7,851 nucleotides of DNA, from positions 1 through 7,851 of the forward strand of contig JBGPBY010000351.1 of NCBI GenBank assembly GCA_041481485.1. Reading direction: 5' to 3'. Made by a program: the position numbers and the translations under genes. This document shows positions 5,677 through 7,851 of this stretch, piece by piece. How positions within the stretch are numbered: the stretch's first letter is position 1; every line of letters begins with the position of its first letter. Origin of the DNA: JBGPBY01 sp041481485 (GTDB lineage: Bacteria; Acidobacteriota; Terriglobia; 20CM-2-55-15). The notes beneath the pieces were generated by a model. The model searched no databases and had not been told where the DNA came from. It saw nothing but the letters and a program-made list of their open reading frames with translations.

Positions 5677-7187
5677 TTACTCTTTTTTTGCTTCGCCTGC
5701 CGCAGTTCCTCATCCACTGCCCGTCCGGCTCGAGCGATGATTTCCGGCACGGCTTCAACATCCGCGACAGTCGTGTGGAAGTTCACAATGCAGGCGCGCA
5801 GCACGTAATGACCGTCGACAACGGCGTTGGAAACGAAAGTCTCGCCGCCGCGCTGCAGCCGATCGAGCAGTTCCCGATTGAGAGCGTCAAGATGGCTTTC
5901 TACGACAGGATCAAGTAGCTGGGTACGCAGGTCACGCGGAACATAACGAAACGTGGCCATGCTCAGATTCTGGGTCATGAGCTGGAAATCTGCGTGACGC
6001 TCGATGAACTGGGCCATCCTTTGAGACAGCTGGATATCATCTGCAATCATTCGGCGATAACCTGCGGCTCCAACTTGCTTCAGGGCGAGCCAGACTTTCA
6101 GAGCGCGGAAGCTGCGCGAGTTCTGGAGGCCGTAGTCGACGTAGTTGGTGGCATTCTCCTCGAAGTGATAGTAAGGCGGATGGTACGCGAATGCCGCGCG
6201 GAGAGCTTCGCGATTGCGGACCAGCGCGCATCCGGCTTCGAGCGGAGCGTACAGCCATTTGTGCGGATCGACGGCAACGGAATCGGCCTGACTCAGTGCG
6301 TAAAGATCACCCGGCGCGTCGGGAACGCACGCTGCAAACCCTCCGTATGCGCCGTCGACGTGAAACCACACGTCGTGTTCCCGGCATACCTTCGCAATTT
6401 CCGGCAAAGGATCCACCGCGCCGGTGCTCACTGATCCAGCCGTTCCGACGACAAGGCAAGGTAAATCTCCCGCAGCGATATCCGCTTCAATCTGATGGCG
6501 CAAGGCAGTGACATCCATTTTTAGATTCGAATCGGTCGCAATCCAACGGATGGACGCCGTACCGAGGCCGGTGCAGTCCGCGGCCTTGTGAATCCAGGTG
6601 TGGGTTTCGACCGATGCGTAGACGCGCAGCCTGCGTCCGTCATCGCCGCCGATACCAAGTTCGCGCACATTCCAACTCGCCTTCGCAGCACGAGCCGCCA
6701 GGAAACAAATGATGTTCGCCATGTTGCCGCCGCTGAGCAGCAGTCCGCCACAGCTCTCGGAATAACCGATAAGGGAAGCAATCCAGCGCACGGTTTGAGA
6801 CTCGATCTCGGTGGCGGCAGGAGAAAGAATCCATGCACCGCCGTTTGGATTTACGGCAGAGGCGAGAAAGTCCCCGAGAATGCCGATTGGGGCCGGAGGC
6901 GCCGTAATATAGCCGAAAAACCGCGGATGCCCGTTGAAGAGCGAGTGCTTGAACAGAAGCGCAGCCGTTTCTTCCAGCAGCAGCCCGGGATCCATCCCCA
7001 GTTCCGGAAGGGGACCATTGAGATTGAGCGCCGCACGCACCGACGAGGGGGATTCGTCATGATTCACCGGACCCTTTGGCATGAAATCGAGGAATTCAGC
7101 CAGCTGTTCCACTAGACGATGTCCAAGTTTGCGGAACGTGGCACTGTCCATCTCGAGCGGCGCATGCCGGCTAGCTTCGCTATCCAT
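5673..7187 (-). CDS. PLP-dependent group II amino acid decarboxylase (aromatic-L-amino-acid decarboxylase type)
   Basis: The 504-aa protein is full length for the pyridoxal-dependent decarboxylase family (PF00282), cytosolic enzymes that convert amino acids to amines and CO2. The N-terminal part has the NGHPRFFGYITAPP segment (85-98). LSGGNMAN (151-158) matches the phosphate-binding region. H196 in ETHTWIHKA is the expected ring-stacking histidine. D278 in HVDGAYGGFA pairs with the PLP pyridine nitrogen, and K310 in SVAVDPHKWLY is the Schiff-base lysine. NSRSFRALKVWLAL (356-369) is also typical. The substrate (Tyr, Trp, DOPA, Phe or other) cannot be assigned, and some relatives act as aldehyde synthases. 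The start ATG at 7187 has AAGGAG six bases upstream, inside the 24-nt gap after the deacetylase gene, so the two are probably cotranscribed. The stop overlaps the convergent activator stop by 4 nt. An A7 run lies in the last few codons. Confidence 0.9.
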   Translation of the reverse strand: MDSEASRHAPLEMDSATFRKLGHRLVEQLAEFLDFMPKGPVNHDESPSSVRAALNLNGPLPELGMDPGLLLEETAALLFKHSLFNGHPRFFGYITAPPAPIGILGDFLASAVNPNGGAWILSPAATEIESQTVRWIASLIGYSESCGGLLLSGGNMANIICFLAARAAKASWNVRELGIGGDDGRRLRVYASVETHTWIHKAADCTGLGTASIRWIATDSNLKMDVTALRHQIEADIAAGDLPCLVVGTAGSVSTGAVDPLPEIAKVCREHDVWFHVDGAYGGFAACVPDAPGDLYALSQADSVAVDPHKWLYAPLEAGCALVRNREALRAAFAYHPPYYHFEENATNYVDYGLQNSRSFRALKVWLALKQVGAAGYRRMIADDIQLSQRMAQFIERHADFQLMTQNLSMATFRYVPRDLRTQLLDPVVESHLDALNRELLDRLQRGGETFVSNAVVDGHYVLRACIVNFHTTVADVEAVPEIIARAGRAVDEELRQAKQKKSN

Positions 7188-7211
7188 GACGAACTCCTTG
7201 GTTATTCGTCG

Positions 7212-7851
7212 CTACGGCCGGATTCCCTCCAGGAGATCCGTCTCTCGTGTGCGTCCGCCGTTGACGATGCTGAATACCCGATAAAAGGACTGACTTCCCC
7301 ACAATGCCTCGTGATCTTCCGGCGACAAGGACTTCAACGCCTCGTAGGCAGTAATCTGAGACTCGTGGCAACTGATGGCCCGCCACACCGTAGACCAATA
7401 GCTTCGCGTATCGACCACACTGGTGATTTCCCAATCGGGCCATGGCACCGCCTGCCGCTCCACACCGTCAACCGTTGAAATCAGTTTTCGGAATGCAGAC
7501 TGGTAGGCTGCCCATGTCGATTGCGGCCAGGCGATGTAGTAGAACTTCGAAACCGCATGCGGACGCACCGACTCAGCGCCACCTCCTGGAAATCCAGGAA
7601 AGGCCGCGGCGATGATCGCCGCAGTCGTGAATTGACAAATCGCAATGTGATCGGGATGACCATATGCGCCGTCAGGACCGAACGTGATGACGACGTCGGG
7701 TTGTATTCGCCGCAGATGCTCCACAATGCGGCCAATAACCTCGCTCGGGTTGGCTCGATCCAGATGCTGGTCGTTGTAGTCCAGCAGTGAAACCTCGCGA
7801 ACACCCAACGCCGATGCGGCGGCGCGCAGCTCGGCTTCACGAACGTTTGCC
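7212..7851 (-). CDS. PIG-L/LmbE-family deacetylase (N-terminus beyond the window)
   Basis: The frame is open to the right edge of the window, so the gene starts outside; only about 213 C-terminal residues are visible. The first ones, REAELRAAASALGVREVSLL, are typical of LmbE proteins. The family's GHPDH zinc motif is present in FGPDGAYGHPDHIAI (about nt 7645-7690). The partner motif HPDDE, expected near the N-terminus, would be off the window. Family members are zinc-dependent N-deacetylases acting on GlcNAc-type substrates such as those in mycothiol, bacillithiol or antibiotic pathways; the substrate here is unknown. A TTG at 7808 could be read as a start but lies well inside the fold. The gene ends 24 bp before the decarboxylase ATG, so they form an apparent operon on the minus strand. 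Confidence 0.85.
   Translation of the reverse strand, partial: ANVREAELRAAASALGVREVSLLDYNDQHLDRANPSEVIGRIVEHLRRIQPDVVITFGPDGAYGHPDHIAICQFTTAAIIAAAFPGFPGGGAESVRPHAVSKFYYIAWPQSTWAAYQSAFRKLISTVDGVERQAVPWPDWEITSVVDTRSYWSTVWRAISCHESQITAYEALKSLSPEDHEALWGSQSFYRVFSIVNGGRTRETDLLEGIRP

Noticed and set aside
5683..5689. A7 run at the end of the decarboxylase as a programmed frameshift site
   Set aside because: It sits a few codons before the stop in a non-conserved lysine-rich tail; slippage would change only the last residues and no stimulating structure is evident.
6588..7115. A 175-codon plus-strand frame inside the decarboxylase
   Set aside because: Antisense shadow of a gene with all catalytic motifs; no ribosome site or family resemblance.

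Overview
The window looks like chromosomal DNA from a moderately GC-rich, free-living bacterium. The best guess is a soil Acidobacteriota or a similar lineage, based on the DUF3857/transglutaminase-type TPR protein, the REP-like repeats and the gene style. This is a tentative call from protein flavour only; there is no rRNA, tRNA, phage or insertion-sequence gene here to anchor it.

Layout: (1) 1-2296, plus strand: the 3' part of a large TPR protein whose N-terminus lies outside the window. (2) 2297-2592: a gene-free gap carrying a solo REP-like hairpin, an inverted REP pair (REPIN/BIME-like) and a degenerate REP interrupted by about 50 bp. (3) 2593-3552, minus strand: a ferritin-like diiron protein whose ligand pattern matches AurF-type N-oxygenases. 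(4) 3553-3757: a divergent control region with a good -24/-12 (sigma-54) promoter reading into the diiron gene, a sigma-70-like promoter reading the other way, and a perfect 11-bp palindrome plus TTGCG-type repeats. (5) 3758-4291, plus strand: a stand-alone H-NOX (heme nitric-oxide/oxygen binding) protein. (6) 4292-4425: another REPIN, flanked by a 12-bp direct repeat, which appears to have split a formerly tight operon. (7) 4426-5676, plus strand: a sigma-54-dependent activator (AAA+ plus Fis-type HTH) with no recognisable sensor domain of its own. (8) 5673-7187, minus strand: a PLP-dependent group II (aromatic-L-amino-acid-type) decarboxylase, overlapping the activator tail to tail by 4 nt. 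(9) 7212 to the window end, minus strand: a PIG-L/LmbE-type deacetylase missing its N-terminus, in an apparent operon with the decarboxylase.

The most interesting reading is that genes 3, 5 and 7 form one signalling module. The H-NOX protein senses NO or another heme ligand and controls the sensor-less sigma-54 activator, which fires the sigma-54 promoter of the divergent diiron oxygenase. The genes, motifs and promoter are visible in the sequence; the signalling connection is inference. The decarboxylase/deacetylase pair may or may not belong to the same pathway.
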